A stretch of 64,000 bases of DNA, from NCBI GenBank assembly GCA_902760345.1, contig CACWFY010000010.1, forward strand, positions 1-64,000, written 5' to 3'. The position numbers and the translations under genes are program-made. The notes beneath the pieces were generated by a model. It saw nothing but the letters and a program-made list of their open reading frames with translations. It had not been told where the DNA came from and did not search any database. Origin of the DNA: an uncultured Bacteroidales bacterium (GTDB lineage Bacteria > Bacteroidota > Bacteroidia > Bacteroidales > Bacteroidaceae). Positions 15,805 through 25,595 of this stretch are shown here, piece after piece (within the stretch, counting starts at the first letter, position 1; each line of letters starts with the position of its first letter).

Positions 15805-17010
15805 TTAGTGTTCAAACTTCGTATAGGGGTCGGTGCCGAGCACGGTCTTAGCCAGTCGCTTGGCTTTGTCGCGCAGGGCGTTGACGTCGTCGCCCACCTC
15901 GCCATAGCAGAGCACGACACCCATGCGGCGACCCTTGTGGGCCTCGGGTTTGCCGAAGATGCGGATGCGCGTGCGGTCTTCCTTCAGCGCGTCGACGAGA
16001 TTGTAAGGCAGCAGCGAGCGGTCGACGGGTGTCTTGGCCTCTTGCGGCGACAGAATGACGGCCGAGGCGCCAGCATGCTCGAGATGAATGCCGGCAATGG
16101 GCAGACCCAACACAGCACGCAGATGCAGCTCGAACTCCGAGAGGTTGGTGGTATGACCCAGCGTCACCATGCCGGTATCGTGCGGACGCGGCGAGAGCTC
16201 AGAGAAGATGACCTCGCCCTGCTTCGTCAGGAAGAACTCGACGCCCCAGATGCCGGCACCCGTCAGCGCCTTGGTGACCTTGTCGGCCATCGTCTGTGCC
16301 TGCTTCAGCGCCTCGTCAGAAATCTTATAGGGTTGCCACGACTCACGGTAGTCGCCAGCCTTCTGCACGTGTCCGATTGGCGGACAGAACAGCGTGGGCC
16401 AGCCGTGCTGCTGGGTAACGGTGAGCAGCGTGAACTCAGAGTCGAAGTCGATGAATTCTTCAATGATGACCTCCTTCACGTCACCTCGCGAACCTTCCAT
16501 AGCCTCGCGGAAAGCTGTCTCGAGCTCGTCAGCATTGTGCACATAGCTCTGACCGTGACCAGACGACGACATCAGGGGCTTGACCACGCAGGGGAAACCA
16601 ATCTCGTCGGCAGCCTTCTTAAACTCGTCGAACGTCTTGGCATAGAAGTACTTAGCGGTGCGCAGACCCAACTCCTTGGCAGCCAGGTCGCGAATGGCAC
16701 GGCGGTTCATGGTGAAGTTGACGGCACGAGCCGACGGCACCACCTGAATACCCTGCTCTTCGAACTTAAACAGGCGCTCGGTGCGAATGGCCTCGATTTC
16801 AGGCACGATGATGTCGGGCTGGTGCTTCTTGACCACGGCTTCCAGCGCGTCGCCATCGAGCATAGAAAACACCTCGCGCTCGTCGGCCACCTGCATGGCT
16901 GGCGCATTGTCGTAGCGGTCGCAGGCAATGACATACTGGCCGGCACGCATGGCGGCAATCACAAACTCCTTGCCCAGTTCGCCTGAGCCTAATAATAGTA
17001 TCTTTTTCAT
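15805..17010 (-). CDS. purT: Formate-dependent phosphoribosylglycinamide formyltransferase
   Basis: A 401-residue ATP-grasp enzyme that makes formyl-GAR from GAR, formate and ATP, the folate-independent route for the third step of purine synthesis. The N-terminal dinucleotide-like motif is [11 protein letters not shown] (residues 5-15). The ATP-grasp core shows [16 protein letters not shown] (near 151) and the metal-binding region [20 protein letters not shown] (near 268). Its start overlaps the rfbB stop by four bases. Length is standard. The pairing with rfbB has no obvious metabolic logic and probably reflects operon assembly. Confidence 0.95.
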   Translation of the reverse strand: MKKILLLGSGELGKEFVIAAMRAGQYVIACDRYDNAPAMQVADEREVFSMLDGDALEAVVKKHQPDIIVPEIEAIRTERLFKFEEQGIQVVPSARAVNFTMNRRAIRDLAAKELGLRTAKYFYAKTFDEFKKAADEIGFPCVVKPLMSSSGHGQSYVHNADELETAFREAMEGSRGDVKEVIIEEFIDFDSEFTLLTVTQQHGWPTLFCPPIGHVQKAGDYRESWQPYKISDEALKQAQTMADKVTKALTGAGIWGVEFFLTKQGEVIFSELSPRPHDTGMVTLGHTTNLSEFELHLRAVLGLPIAGIHLEHAGASAVILSPQEAKTPVDRSLLPYNLVDALKEDRTRIRIFGKPEAHKGRRMGVVLCYGEVGDDVNALRDKAKRLAKTVLGTDPYTKFEH

Positions 17011-18143
17011 CGTCCAGCGTACATATTATCGTAATACTTCTGGTAGTCGCCCGAGGTAACGTTGTCGAGCCACTCCTGATTGTCGAGATACCAGCGAACG
17101 GTCTTCTCTATTCCCTCCTCGAACTGCAATGAGGGCTCCCAACCGAGTTCGCGCTGTAGCTTCGACGAGTCGATGGCGTAGCGCAGGTCGTGGCCGGCAC
17201 GGTCGGTGACATAGGTGATGAGATCCATATCCTCGCCCTCCTTACGACCCAGCAGGCGGTCGACGGTATTGATGACCACCTTGATGATGTCGATGTTCTT
17301 CCACTCGTTGAAGCCGCCGATGTTGTAGGTCTCGGCTATCTTGCCCTGATGGAAGATGACGTCGATGGCACGGGCGTGGTCGACGACGTACAGCCAGTCG
17401 CGCACATTCTCACCCTTGCCATAGACGGGCAATGGCTTGCGGTGGCGTATGTTATTGATAAACAGCGGAATCAGCTTCTCAGGGAACTGATAGGGGCCAT
17501 AGTTATTCGAGCAGTTGGTGACGATGGTGGGCATTCCAAACGTGTCGTGGAACGCACGCACGAAGTGGTCTGACGAAGCCTTCGCAGCGCTATACGGCGA
17601 GTGCGGCTGGTACTTCAAATCCTCAGTAAAGAACTTCTCGCCATAGGCCAGATGGTGCTCACCGCTCGAAGCCTTGGTGGTAAACGGAGGCTCGATACCC
17701 TCGGGGTGGGTCATCTCCAAGGCGCCATAGACCTCGTCGGTAGAGATGTGATAGAAGAGCTTGCCCTCGTACTTCTCAGGCAGACTCTCCCAATAGGCCT
17801 TGGCAGCCTGCAGGAGCGACAGCGTACCCATCACGTTGGTCTGGGCAAACGTAAACGGGTCCTTGATAGAGCGGTCTACGTGACTCTCAGCAGCCAGGTG
17901 GATGATGCCGTCGACCTTCTTGTCCTGCATCAGCTTCAGGAAGGCGTCGAAGTCGCAGATGTCCATCTTTACAAACTCGTAGTTGGGCTTGTCCTCGATG
18001 TCCTTCAGGTTGGCGAGGTTGCCCGCATACGTCAGCTTGTCCAGATTGATGATGTGATACTCAGGATACTTGTTCACAAACAGGCGCACCACGTGGCTTC
18101 CAATAAAGCCTGCGCCACCAGTAATAACAATCGTTCTGTTCAT
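17007..18143 (-). CDS. rfbB: dTDP-glucose 4,6-dehydratase
   Basis: A 378-residue short-chain dehydrogenase/reductase of the extended type. It has the NAD-binding [11 protein letters not shown] (8-18), the RmlB signature [12 protein letters not shown] (near 82), STDEVYG (near 134) and the catalytic tyrosine-lysine pair in [10 protein letters not shown] (near 187). It converts dTDP-glucose to dTDP-4-keto-6-deoxyglucose, the precursor of rhamnose and other deoxysugars. The other rml genes are not in the window. It is 33 bases after the phosphoesterase gene, across a spacer of TTTCG micro-repeats. Confidence 0.95.
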   Translation of the reverse strand: MNRTIVITGGAGFIGSHVVRLFVNKYPEYHIINLDKLTYAGNLANLKDIEDKPNYEFVKMDICDFDAFLKLMQDKKVDGIIHLAAESHVDRSIKDPFTFAQTNVMGTLSLLQAAKAYWESLPEKYEGKLFYHISTDEVYGALEMTHPEGIEPPFTTKASSGEHHLAYGEKFFTEDLKYQPHSPYSAAKASSDHFVRAFHDTFGMPTIVTNCSNNYGPYQFPEKLIPLFINNIRHRKPLPVYGKGENVRDWLYVVDHARAIDVIFHQGKIAETYNIGGFNEWKNIDIIKVVINTVDRLLGRKEGEDMDLITYVTDRAGHDLRYAIDSSKLQRELGWEPSLQFEEGIEKTVRWYLDNQEWLDNVTSGDYQKYYDNMYAGR

Positions 18144-18176
18144 ATTATTTCGTTTTTTCGATGTTTCGATATTTCG

Positions 18177-18668
18177 TTATCTTCCTAATGTAATAACTTC
18201 GCAATCGCTGAATTTATTGCCCTCAATGGTCAGTCTTACCAGCGTGCGCTCTTTGTGCCAGCCCTGCAGACCTGCAGCCCCTGGATTGATATGTAGCATG
18301 TTCAGCGTCTTGTCGAACTGCACCTTTAATATATGTGAATGCCCAGCCACAAAGAGCTGCGGCGGATTGGCATACAGCTGTCCGCGCACAGAGTAGTCGT
18401 AGTTGCCTGGATAGCCGCCGATATGCTTGATGAGCACGTCGACATCCTCGCATTTAAAGCGGTTCAGCTCGCGATACATCAGTCGCAGATCGCCACCGTC
18501 GCAATTGCCGCACACGGCACGAAACGGACGGAAAGCCGCCAGCCGCTCAGCCACCTCAACACTACCTATGTCGCCTGCGTGCCATATCTCGTCGCACGGC
18601 TCGAAGTAGTGCAGGTATTTCTCGTCCCAATATGCGTGGGTGTCGCTGATGATGCCTATCTTCTTCAT
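18177..18668 (-). CDS. YfcE/MJ0936-type metallophosphoesterase
   Basis: A 163-residue calcineurin-like phosphoesterase with the full metal-binding set: ISDTH (7-11), HAGDIG (near 31), GNCDGG (near 54) and AGHSHI (near 108), plus NPGA near 128. Relatives hydrolyse phosphodiesters such as cyclic nucleotides or model substrates in the cytoplasm; the natural substrate is generally unknown. Its start overlaps the stop of the cytidylate-kinase-like gene by four bases (ATGA), so the two are translationally coupled. Confidence 0.9.
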   Translation of the reverse strand: MKKIGIISDTHAYWDEKYLHYFEPCDEIWHAGDIGSVEVAERLAAFRPFRAVCGNCDGGDLRLMYRELNRFKCEDVDVLIKHIGGYPGNYDYSVRGQLYANPPQLFVAGHSHILKVQFDKTLNMLHINPGAAGLQGWHKERTLVRLTIEGNKFSDCEVITLGR

Positions 18669-19288
18669 AGTCCAAAGCGTTTACGGATGAAGTCGGCTAT
18701 CAGCTTCTCGGTAGCCTGCAAGCCAAGAATCGAGGCATCAATGCACAGGTTGTACGACTCGGCAGCACCCCACCGTTTGCCCGTATAGTAGTTATAGTAG
18801 GCCGCACGCTTAGCCTCGCGCTGTTGCAAGAGCTTCTTGGCCTCAGCGAAATCCAGTTGCTGCTTGGCCATAATCTGCTCGATACGGAAGCGCTTCGAGG
18901 CGGTGACAAACACGCTGACCACATCGGTACGCTCTCGCAGAATGTACTCTGCACAGCGGCCCACAAAGACACACGAGCCCTCGTCGGCAGCCTTCATAAT
19001 GGCGTCGCTCTGAAACTTGAAAAGGCTCTCGCGCGAAATGCTGGAACCATAGACGCTACCGCTATTGACGTGCGAAGCACCCAGATTGAGCAGACCTTTC
19101 AAGATGCCCTTGCGCTCGTCGTTCTGCTCGAACACTTTTTCAGAAAAGCCGCTCTCCTTGGCGGCAAGGTTCAGCAGTTCCCTGTCGTAATACTTCGCGT
19201 TGAAGTCCATCGCCAACATGCGGGCGATATCGTGGCCGCCACTGCCCAGCTGGCGACCCACACAGATGATGATATGCTTATTGGCCAT
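18665..19288 (-). CDS. Cytidylate-kinase-like protein
   Basis: A 207-residue P-loop protein of the cytidylate kinase-like family (the AAA/Cmk-2 type common in Bacteroidota and Firmicutes). The nucleotide loop is VGRQLGSGGHDIA (10-22), and VFVGRCAEYIL (near 106) and YYNYYTGKRWG (near 163) are typical family segments. It is not the housekeeping cmk, which has a different P-loop context, so its substrate is uncertain. It overlaps the MATE gene by eleven bases and the phosphoesterase by four, in a tightly packed leftward run. Confidence 0.85.
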   Translation of the reverse strand: MANKHIIICVGRQLGSGGHDIARMLAMDFNAKYYDRELLNLAAKESGFSEKVFEQNDERKGILKGLLNLGASHVNSGSVYGSSISRESLFKFQSDAIMKAADEGSCVFVGRCAEYILRERTDVVSVFVTASKRFRIEQIMAKQQLDFAEAKKLLQQREAKRAAYYNYYTGKRWGAAESYNLCIDASILGLQATEKLIADFIRKRFGL

Positions 19289-20630
19289 TTCTCTTTAGTT
19301 TTTTCATATACCAAATCAGAAGGGGTATCGTCATTGCAAACGAACCGAAGTCGCTGGCACACATCGAGTACCACACACCGTCAAGACCCCAGAACAGCGG
19401 GAAGATGTAGGCCATCGGAATCAACAGCGTCAGCTGGCGCGACAGCGAGAGGAAGATACTGATCTTCACCTTGCCGATGCACTGGAAGAAGTTAGTGATG
19501 ACAGCCTGCGAAGCCACCACGAAGAACACCATCATGTTCAGTCGGATGCCTCGTGCAGCCATATCGATCAGCGTCTGGTCGGTGGTGAAGATGCGTGCTA
19601 TCTGTGGGGCAAAGAGCATCGACAGCGCCCAACCCGTCAGCAAGATAGCCGTCGACGAGCCAATGGCAAGCCACAGACAGCGGAACATACGGTCATAGCG
19701 CTCGGCACCAAAGTTATAGCCCACAATAGGCTGCATACCTTGGTTCATACCCATCACAAACATGAAGAGCATCATCACTACCGAGTTGGCTATCGAATAG
19801 GCGCCTACGGCCATATCGCCGCCATAGCGCACAAACTGGTTGTTCATGAAGATGACTACCAGACAGGCACAGAGATTCATCAGGAATGGCGAGATGCCTA
19901 TCGCAATGATGTTTCTGACGAGGTCGCCCTTCAGCTTATAGATGCCACGTTTCAGGTGCAGTATCTCTTTCTTGTCGCTGAACTGCCACATCTGCCAGCA
20001 AAGAGCCAGCGACTGCGAGGTGATGGTGGCCAAGGCCGCTCCGCGTATGCCCCAACGGAACCACCACACGAAGGCAATGACCAGCACGACGTTGCACGCT
20101 ACGGTAAACAGCGTGGCATACATGGCGTGGCGAGGCTTGCCTGCCGCACGCAGCACGGCATTCATACCAAAGTACATGTGCGTCACCATATTGCCCAGCA
20201 GAATGATGTTCATAAACTCACGGGCATAGGGCAACGTCACGTCAGAAGCGCCAAAGAAGCGCAGAATGGGGTCGAGGAACAGCAGGCTGACCACCATGAA
20301 CGTGAAACCCACAATCAGGTTCAGCGTTATCGTGTTGCCCAACAGGTACTCTGCACGTTTATAGTCGCGTTGGCCCAACTTCACGCTGATGCACGTCGAG
20401 GCACCCACACCCACAGCAGCGCCAAAGGCCGCGCTCAGGTTCATAAAGGGGAAGGTGATGCCCAGACCTGCAATAGCCTCAGGGCCCACCAACTGGCCGA
20501 TAAACGCGCGGTCAATGATGTTGTAGAGGCTCGAAGCTGTCATAGCCACGATAGCCGGCAGAGCATACTGCGTCAACAGTTTGCCCACAGGTTTCGTGCC
20601 CAGTTCAAGTGTTGCTTGTTTGTTGTCCAT
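19278..20630 (-). CDS. MATE-family efflux transporter
   Basis: A 450-residue inner-membrane protein with about twelve spans, arranged as two related six-span halves. Typical segments are LLTQYALPAIVAMTASSLYN (18-37), the conserved QP..GYNFGA motif as NQGMQPIVGYNFGAERYDR (near 269), and VGAST in the first half. MATE proteins export drugs, metabolites or lipids using sodium or proton gradients. The closest type is the NorM/DinF-like group common in gut Bacteroidales. It is the first gene of the leftward run and has its own TAATTTTG promoter. Confidence 0.92.
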   Translation of the reverse strand: MDNKQATLELGTKPVGKLLTQYALPAIVAMTASSLYNIIDRAFIGQLVGPEAIAGLGITFPFMNLSAAFGAAVGVGASTCISVKLGQRDYKRAEYLLGNTITLNLIVGFTFMVVSLLFLDPILRFFGASDVTLPYAREFMNIILLGNMVTHMYFGMNAVLRAAGKPRHAMYATLFTVACNVVLVIAFVWWFRWGIRGAALATITSQSLALCWQMWQFSDKKEILHLKRGIYKLKGDLVRNIIAIGISPFLMNLCACLVVIFMNNQFVRYGGDMAVGAYSIANSVVMMLFMFVMGMNQGMQPIVGYNFGAERYDRMFRCLWLAIGSSTAILLTGWALSMLFAPQIARIFTTDQTLIDMAARGIRLNMMVFFVVASQAVITNFFQCIGKVKISIFLSLSRQLTLLIPMAYIFPLFWGLDGVWYSMCASDFGSFAMTIPLLIWYMKKLKRNGQ

Positions 20631-20643
20631 AGATAATAATGTG

Positions 20644-20722
20644 CAAAATTACTGCTTATTCTCGTGATAACCAAAAAATATCCCATAATTCATGTCTGTT
20701 TTTCATTTTTTTATTACCTTTG
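20644..20722. promoter_or_regulatory. Divergent promoters: MATE gene and S8 protease
   Basis: -7 boxes are TAATTTTG on the minus strand (20644-20651), 14 bases from the MATE ATG, and TACCTTTG on the plus strand (20715-20722), 30 bases before the protease ATG. The AT-rich sequence between them shows no clear operator. Confidence 0.55.
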
Positions 20723-20751
20723 CACTTTGATAGTAATCTTTACGACGAATC

Positions 20752-22161
20752 ATGCAACGAAGGCTGATACTCTTCATTACGATACTGCTGACAACCTTAC
20801 TGAAGGCTGCCAACACGCCTGAGATGGCTGAGCGCATCAAGTACAAACAGGCGCCGGCTTTCATCTATCGTGTCACGCTGGCCGACAAGAAGGGAACGCC
20901 CTATTCGCTACATCACCCTTCGCGATTCCTGTCACGTCGCAGCATAGAGCGACGCAAGCGCCAGCACCTGCCGTTAGACTCTACCGACCTGCCTGTCAGT
21001 CCGTCATACGAGCGTCAGATAAAGGCCAGCGGAGCAACCATCATTGGCCGCAGCCGTTGGCAGAACACGCTGTTAGTATGGCTGAAAGACTCTTCGCACA
21101 TCGCCCAATTGCGCACCCTACCCTTCGTCAAGGCGTGTCGCATGGTGTGGCAGGCGCCTGACTCCATCACACCTTCAGCCGAGCGCACCAAGTATCACGA
21201 CCATTTCGAGGAGCACCACAAGGGCGACCAACTCTACGGACAGTCGTTCCATCAGATTGAGAGCCTGGGCGGCAACCGCCTGCATGAGGAGGGTCTGCGT
21301 GGCGAAGGTATGATGATAGCCATCCTCGACGGAGGATTCAACAACGTAGACCGTATTCCTGCCTTTTCACATATTGACATCTGTGGCTCGCGCGACTTTG
21401 TCCGCCCAGCCTCGCCCAGCATCTTTGCGGAAACCGACCACGGCACGAAAGTGCTGTCGGCAATGGGTATCGACGAACCGTTCTACTTTGTGGGAACGGC
21501 TCCTCACGCCAGCTACTGGCTGTTGCGCTGTGAAGACCAGCAGAGCGAACAGGAAGTGGAAGAGGACTACTGGACGATGGCGGCCGAATTTGCGGACTCC
21601 GTAGGTTGCGACCTCATCAATTCGTCGCTGGGCTACAGCAAGTATGACCACCCGCAGATGTCGCACCCCTTATGGCATCTGAACGGGCACACGGCATTCA
21701 TCAGCCGCTCGGCATCACTCCTGGCCTCGAAAGGTATCGTGCTGGTCAACTCAGCAGGCAACAGCGGCATGGGACCATGGAAGAAAATCGGCGTGCCTGC
21801 CGATGCCGATAACATACTGACCGTTGGTGCCGTTACAGACGAAGAGCCACACGCTATTGCTCCCTTCAGTTCTATTGGTCCCTCACAGGATGGGCGCATC
21901 AAACCCGACGTCGTCGCTATTGGTGCCCCAGCCTTTCTGGTAAACGGCCGAGGGGTCATCATGGAAGATATGGGAACCTCCTTTTCGGCACCACTCATCT
22001 GCGGACTGGCTGCCTGCCTGTGGCAGTCGAAACCAGACATGCCTGCCACCACACTGATAGAACTGATCAGGCAGACGGGCAACAACAGCGAACATCCAGA
22101 CAACATCTACGGCTATGGTCTGCCTGACTTCTGGAAGGCCTACCAAGCCGCCCACCCATAA
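20752..22161 (+). CDS. Exported S8 (subtilisin-family) serine peptidase
   Basis: A 469-residue protease with an N-terminal signal peptide (RRLILFITILLTTLLKA). The catalytic triad is visible: Asp in AILDGGFNNVD (near 193), His in TDHGTKVLSAMG (near 229) and Ser in GTSFSAPLICG (near 407). The oxyanion-hole Asn lies in NSAGNSG near 335. The segment between the signal and the Asp looks like an inhibitor-type propeptide. Peptide cleavage outside the cytoplasm is expected. The C-terminus ends soon after the catalytic domain with no sorting tail. It is followed 14 bases later by xseA. Confidence 0.9.
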   Translation: MQRRLILFITILLTTLLKAANTPEMAERIKYKQAPAFIYRVTLADKKGTPYSLHHPSRFLSRRSIERRKRQHLPLDSTDLPVSPSYERQIKASGATIIGRSRWQNTLLVWLKDSSHIAQLRTLPFVKACRMVWQAPDSITPSAERTKYHDHFEEHHKGDQLYGQSFHQIESLGGNRLHEEGLRGEGMMIAILDGGFNNVDRIPAFSHIDICGSRDFVRPASPSIFAETDHGTKVLSAMGIDEPFYFVGTAPHASYWLLRCEDQQSEQEVEEDYWTMAAEFADSVGCDLINSSLGYSKYDHPQMSHPLWHLNGHTAFISRSASLLASKGIVLVNSAGNSGMGPWKKIGVPADADNILTVGAVTDEEPHAIAPFSSIGPSQDGRIKPDVVAIGAPAFLVNGRGVIMEDMGTSFSAPLICGLAACLWQSKPDMPATTLIELIRQTGNNSEHPDNIYGYGLPDFWKAYQAAHP

Positions 22162-22175
22162 GTCCTATAAGCCCC

Positions 22176-23369
22176 ATGAGTCCTATAAGTCAAATGAGCC
22201 CCACGAGCCCGCAACGCTACTCTCTCCGCCAGCTGAACTTGCTGGTACGCGAGGCCATAGAAGATGCCCTACCCGATGAATACTGGGTGGAGGCAGAACT
22301 GTCGGAGTGTCGCGAAAACAGTGGCCACTGCTATATGGAGTTGATTGAGAAAGACGAGCGTAGCAATACGCCTGTGGCACGAGCCTCAGCAAAATGCTGG
22401 CGACAGACGTGGCTGATGGCCAAGCCCTACTTTGAGCGTACTACAGGACAACCTTTGCGTGCAGGCATGAAGGTGTTGCTACGCGTCTATGCCCAATTTC
22501 ACGAGGCTTACGGATTCTCGTGGATTGTCACCGACATTGACCCCACCTACACCTTGGGCGATATGGCCCGCAAGCGTCAGGAGATTATCCGCCAACTGAA
22601 AGAGGAAGGGGTGTTCGACCTACAGCGTGAGCTCCACATACCAACCTTTGCTAAACGCATTGCCGTCATCTCGGCACAGAATGCAGCAGGCTATGGCGAC
22701 TTTTGCCGGCAACTGGAGGACAACGACTACGGCTTTCGTTTCGAGGTGACGCTATTCCCTGCCATCATGCAAGGCGAGCAGGTGGAAACATCCGTCATCA
22801 GCGCGTTAAACAACGTCTACGAGCGTATTCACGACTTTGATGTCGTCTGTATACTGAGAGGTGGTGGTGCCTCTGCCGACCTTAGCGGTTTCGACACGCT
22901 GGCCTTAGCAGAGAACGTGGCACAGTTTCCATTGCCCATCATCACAGGCATTGGCCATGATCGCGACGAGAGCATACTCGACATGATAAGCCACACACGC
23001 GTAAAAACGCCTACCGCTGCTGCTGCTTTCCTCATCGACCATCTGCGCAACGTTTGGGAACGTATCAGTCAACTGACCATGCTCATACCCACACTCGCTC
23101 TTCGCGTATTGAGCGAATCAAGACATCGTATAGAACTGTTGGAGAACCGCCTGCCGGTAGCCATTGAGCGACGGATGACCACACAGCGAAATCTGCTGGA
23201 GAACCTCACGATAAAGCTACAGGGCTTCGACCCGCAACTGCTATTGAGCCGAGGCTACAGCATCACGTTGCACAATGGGCGTGCCGTACGTGACCCCAAA
23301 CAGCTGAAGCCTGGCGAAGAAATTGAGACAAGAGTAGAAAAAGGAACCATCAAATCGATAGTACAATGA
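22176..23369 (+). CDS. xseA: Exodeoxyribonuclease VII large subunit
   Basis: A 397-residue catalytic subunit of the single-strand-specific nuclease ExoVII. The N-terminal OB-fold (about 10-110) is followed by the nuclease domain, with AVISAQNAAGYGDF (near 165), ILRGGGASADLSGFD (near 225) and the conserved GIGHDRDESI (near 257), then a helical stalk. The first residues come from a tandem micro-repeat that starts in the spacer (AGTCCTATAAG / ATGAGCCCCA), so the start is uncertain: ATG 22176 and ATG 22194 are both repeat-encoded, and the conserved fold begins only at YSLRQL. The stop overlaps the xseB start. Confidence 0.93.
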   Translation: MSPISQMSPTSPQRYSLRQLNLLVREAIEDALPDEYWVEAELSECRENSGHCYMELIEKDERSNTPVARASAKCWRQTWLMAKPYFERTTGQPLRAGMKVLLRVYAQFHEAYGFSWIVTDIDPTYTLGDMARKRQEIIRQLKEEGVFDLQRELHIPTFAKRIAVISAQNAAGYGDFCRQLEDNDYGFRFEVTLFPAIMQGEQVETSVISALNNVYERIHDFDVVCILRGGGASADLSGFDTLALAENVAQFPLPIITGIGHDRDESILDMISHTRVKTPTAAAAFLIDHLRNVWERISQLTMLIPTLALRVLSESRHRIELLENRLPVAIERRMTTQRNLLENLTIKLQGFDPQLLLSRGYSITLHNGRAVRDPKQLKPGEEIETRVEKGTIKSIVQ

Positions 23370-23560
23370 ACGAAGAAACCAAATACGAAGAGGCTTTGGC
23401 CCAGTTGGAGACCATCGTCCGCAAGATGGAGCAGAACGAGTTTGACATAGACGAACTCGCCGTGCAGCTGAAAACTGCACAGCGACTCATCAAGTTCTGC
23501 AAGGACAAGCTGACTAAGACAGAAGCAGATATTCTAAAGATTCAGGACGAGCGGGAGTAA
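23366..23560 (+). CDS. xseB: Exodeoxyribonuclease VII small subunit
   Basis: A 64-residue helical protein with the XseB signature YEEALAQLETIVRKMEQ at 7-23. It wraps the XseA stalk to form the ExoVII holoenzyme. The ATGA overlap with xseA couples their translation and helps stoichiometry. Length is normal. A weak GC-rich stem spans the stop codon (GAGCGGGAG / CCTCGCTC, followed by TTT) and may terminate the S8-xseA-xseB transcript. Confidence 0.92.
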   Translation: MNEETKYEEALAQLETIVRKMEQNEFDIDELAVQLKTAQRLIKFCKDKLTKTEADILKIQDERE

Positions 23561-23587
23561 AACAACCCTCGCTCTTTGCTGAAGACA

Positions 23588-24424
23588 TTACAGGAACACG
23601 CCGATAGAAATGGAACGGAACTGGGGATTCTCAACACCATCTGCTGTGCATTTCTTCAGCACACTCATGGGAGAATACTTGCAGTAGATACCTACCCTCT
23701 TGTAGTGCAGAATGCCCATGATGTCAACGGTTACAGGACGATAGCCGATACCCTTGACGCTGATTTCAGACTCGTAATCACCCACCGTATATTCATTGTT
23801 GAGACGGCCATATAGGTTGAAGTTCACAACAGGGCCAAACGAGAACTTGACTTTGCTGTCGTGGCCAAACTTCTGCGTAAACAAGAAGGGAACAGAAAGA
23901 CTGAAGATACTGACACACGAACGCTTGTCGCCGGCATTGTCAGGATAATCAGACAAGCCTATCACGCTGTTTGCATCTTTGTCAAACATCTTGTCCGTGT
24001 CAAGCGTATATTTGCGCCAATTACACCAGAGGCCGACAGAATAGCTCTGCAAGGCCTTTGCAGGAGTGTAGGAGTATCTGAGACCTATCAGGAACTCACG
24101 TGATTTGAAAGGAGCAAAACTCATTCCATTAGGAACGTTGGTGGCAATATTAAAGCCATAAGCCAAATCCAGATTCAGCTTAGAGCCTTCCGTGTCAAAC
24201 ACACGCTTTCTGATGGTCTTAGCGTCTTTCTTCGTAATGGTGTTCTCGTAAAAGTAGTCGTCATTGCCTTTCTTGCCCTTTACAGTAATGGTCTGTACAG
24301 AGTCGCTGGCAATAATCGTTACCTTGTTGGCATTGATAATGACGGTTGTATCATTCTTCTCGCTGGCATAGCTGGCCGTCATTGTGGTCAGGGCCAACAT
24401 CATTAGTAAAATACTTTTTTTCAT
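23588..24424 (-). CDS. Exported protein, probable outer-membrane beta-barrel
   Basis: About 278 residues with a signal peptide (KKSILLMMLALTTMTASYA). A short Thr/Val/Ile-rich region follows, then alternating hydrophobic strands with aromatic ends (LIGLRYSYT, YSVGLWCNW, VGIYCKYSPM). The last strand is ISIGVFL, ending in an aromatic/leucine position as outer-membrane barrels do. I do not recognise a named family; it looks like the small porin-type proteins common in Bacteroidales. ATG 24424 is preferred over 24433 for a compact signal peptide. Monocistronic, with its own promoter. Confidence 0.7.
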   Translation of the reverse strand: MKKSILLMMLALTTMTASYASEKNDTTVIINANKVTIIASDSVQTITVKGKKGNDDYFYENTITKKDAKTIRKRVFDTEGSKLNLDLAYGFNIATNVPNGMSFAPFKSREFLIGLRYSYTPAKALQSYSVGLWCNWRKYTLDTDKMFDKDANSVIGLSDYPDNAGDKRSCVSIFSLSVPFLFTQKFGHDSKVKFSFGPVVNFNLYGRLNNEYTVGDYESEISVKGIGYRPVTVDIMGILHYKRVGIYCKYSPMSVLKKCTADGVENPQFRSISIGVFL

Positions 24425-24464
24425 TTTAATCATGTTTATGGCATTGCTCTTGCAAAATGCGGTG

Positions 24465-24543
24465 CAAAGTTACACAAAAAACTACTATAAACTATATTTT
24501 CGCACTTTTTTTTTGCATAAGCGAAGTATTTTGCGTACTTTTG
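24465..24543. promoter_or_regulatory. Divergent promoters: outer-membrane protein and ilvE
   Basis: The minus-strand -7 box is TAACTTTG (24465-24472). The plus-strand box is TACTTTTG (24536-24543) with TTTG about 20 bases upstream. The ilvE leader is about 30 bases and A/C-rich. No attenuator-type hairpin is visible. Confidence 0.55.
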
Positions 24544-24578
24544 TGGCCTGATAGACAACAACAAACACAAAAAACAAT

Positions 24579-25595
24579 ATGAAGAATTTAGACTGGGGTA
24601 GTCTGTCATTCGGCTACATGAAGACCGACTACAATGTACGTTGCTACTATCGCGACGGTAAATGGGGCGAGATTGAGGTTTGCTCCGACGAGTATCTGAA
24701 ACTGCACATGGCCGCCACCTGCCTACACTATGGCCAGGAGGCTTTCGAAGGCCTGAAGGCTTATCGCTGTCCAGACGGAAAGGTGCGTATTTTCCGCGTC
24801 GACGAGAATGCTGCACGCCTGCAGTCGACCTGCCGTGGCATTATGATGCCCGAGGTATCTACCGAACTTTTCACCGAGATGGTCAAGAAGGTGGTACGCC
24901 TGAACCAGGAGTGGATTCCGACTTACGAGAGCGGTGCCACGCTCTATATCCGTCCGCTGCTCATTGGTACCAGCGCTCAGGTAGGTGTTCACCCCGCTAA
25001 GGAGTACTGCTTCCTGATTTTTGTAACGCCCGTTGGCCCTTACTTCAAGGGTGGCTTCTCCAGCAATCCCTACGTCATCATTCGCGACTACGACCGCTCG
25101 GCACCGCTCGGAACGGGTAAGTACAAGGTTGGTGGCAACTATGCTGCTTCGCTGTTTGCCAACAACTTGGCTCACGAGAAGGGTTATGCCTGCGAGTTCT
25201 ATCTCGATGCTAAAGAGAAGAAATACATGGACGAGTGTGGTGCTGCAAACTTCTTCGGCATCAAGAACAACACCTACGTCACGCCAAAGTCTACCTCTAT
25301 CCTCCCCTCTATCACCAATAAGTCGCTGATGCAGGTGGCCGAGGATCTGGGCATGAAGGTGGAGCGCCGTCCTATTCCTGAGGAAGAGCTCGAAACCTTC
25401 GAGGAGGCTGGTGCTTGCGGAACGGCTGCTGTGATTTCACCTATTTCTTATATCGACGACCTCGACACTGGCAAGCGCTACTCGTTTGGTGACAAACCCG
25501 GTCCCATGTCGAAGAAACTCTTTGACACACTGCGTGGCATCCAGTATGGCGAAATTGAGGACAAGCACGGCTGGACAACCGTAGTGATTGATTAA
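24579..25595 (+). CDS. ilvE: Branched-chain amino acid aminotransferase
   Basis: A 338-residue fold-type IV PLP enzyme that interconverts Val/Leu/Ile and their keto acids. Recognisable segments are [14 protein letters not shown] (near 47), [10 protein letters not shown] (near 127), the PLP lysine in [12 protein letters not shown] (near 182) and EECGAANF-like [11 protein letters not shown] (near 221). Length and order of motifs match the larger bacterial/eukaryotic BCAT subclass. The stop overlaps the trmB start in TAATG, so they are translationally coupled even though unrelated in function. Confidence 0.95.
   Translation: MKNLDWGSLSFGYMKTDYNVRCYYRDGKWGEIEVCSDEYLKLHMAATCLHYGQEAFEGLKAYRCPDGKVRIFRVDENAARLQSTCRGIMMPEVSTELFTEMVKKVVRLNQEWIPTYESGATLYIRPLLIGTSAQVGVHPAKEYCFLIFVTPVGPYFKGGFSSNPYVIIRDYDRSAPLGTGKYKVGGNYAASLFANNLAHEKGYACEFYLDAKEKKYMDECGAANFFGIKNNTYVTPKSTSILPSITNKSLMQVAEDLGMKVERRPIPEEELETFEEAGACGTAAVISPISYIDDLDTGKRYSFGDKPGPMSKKLFDTLRGIQYGEIEDKHGWTTVVID

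Noticed and set aside
15808-16986. Long plus-strand open frame (392 codons) opposite purT
   Set aside because: It mirrors purT codon phase; its composition (Leu/Gly/Arg/His-rich) shows no domain, and purT is a certain gene.
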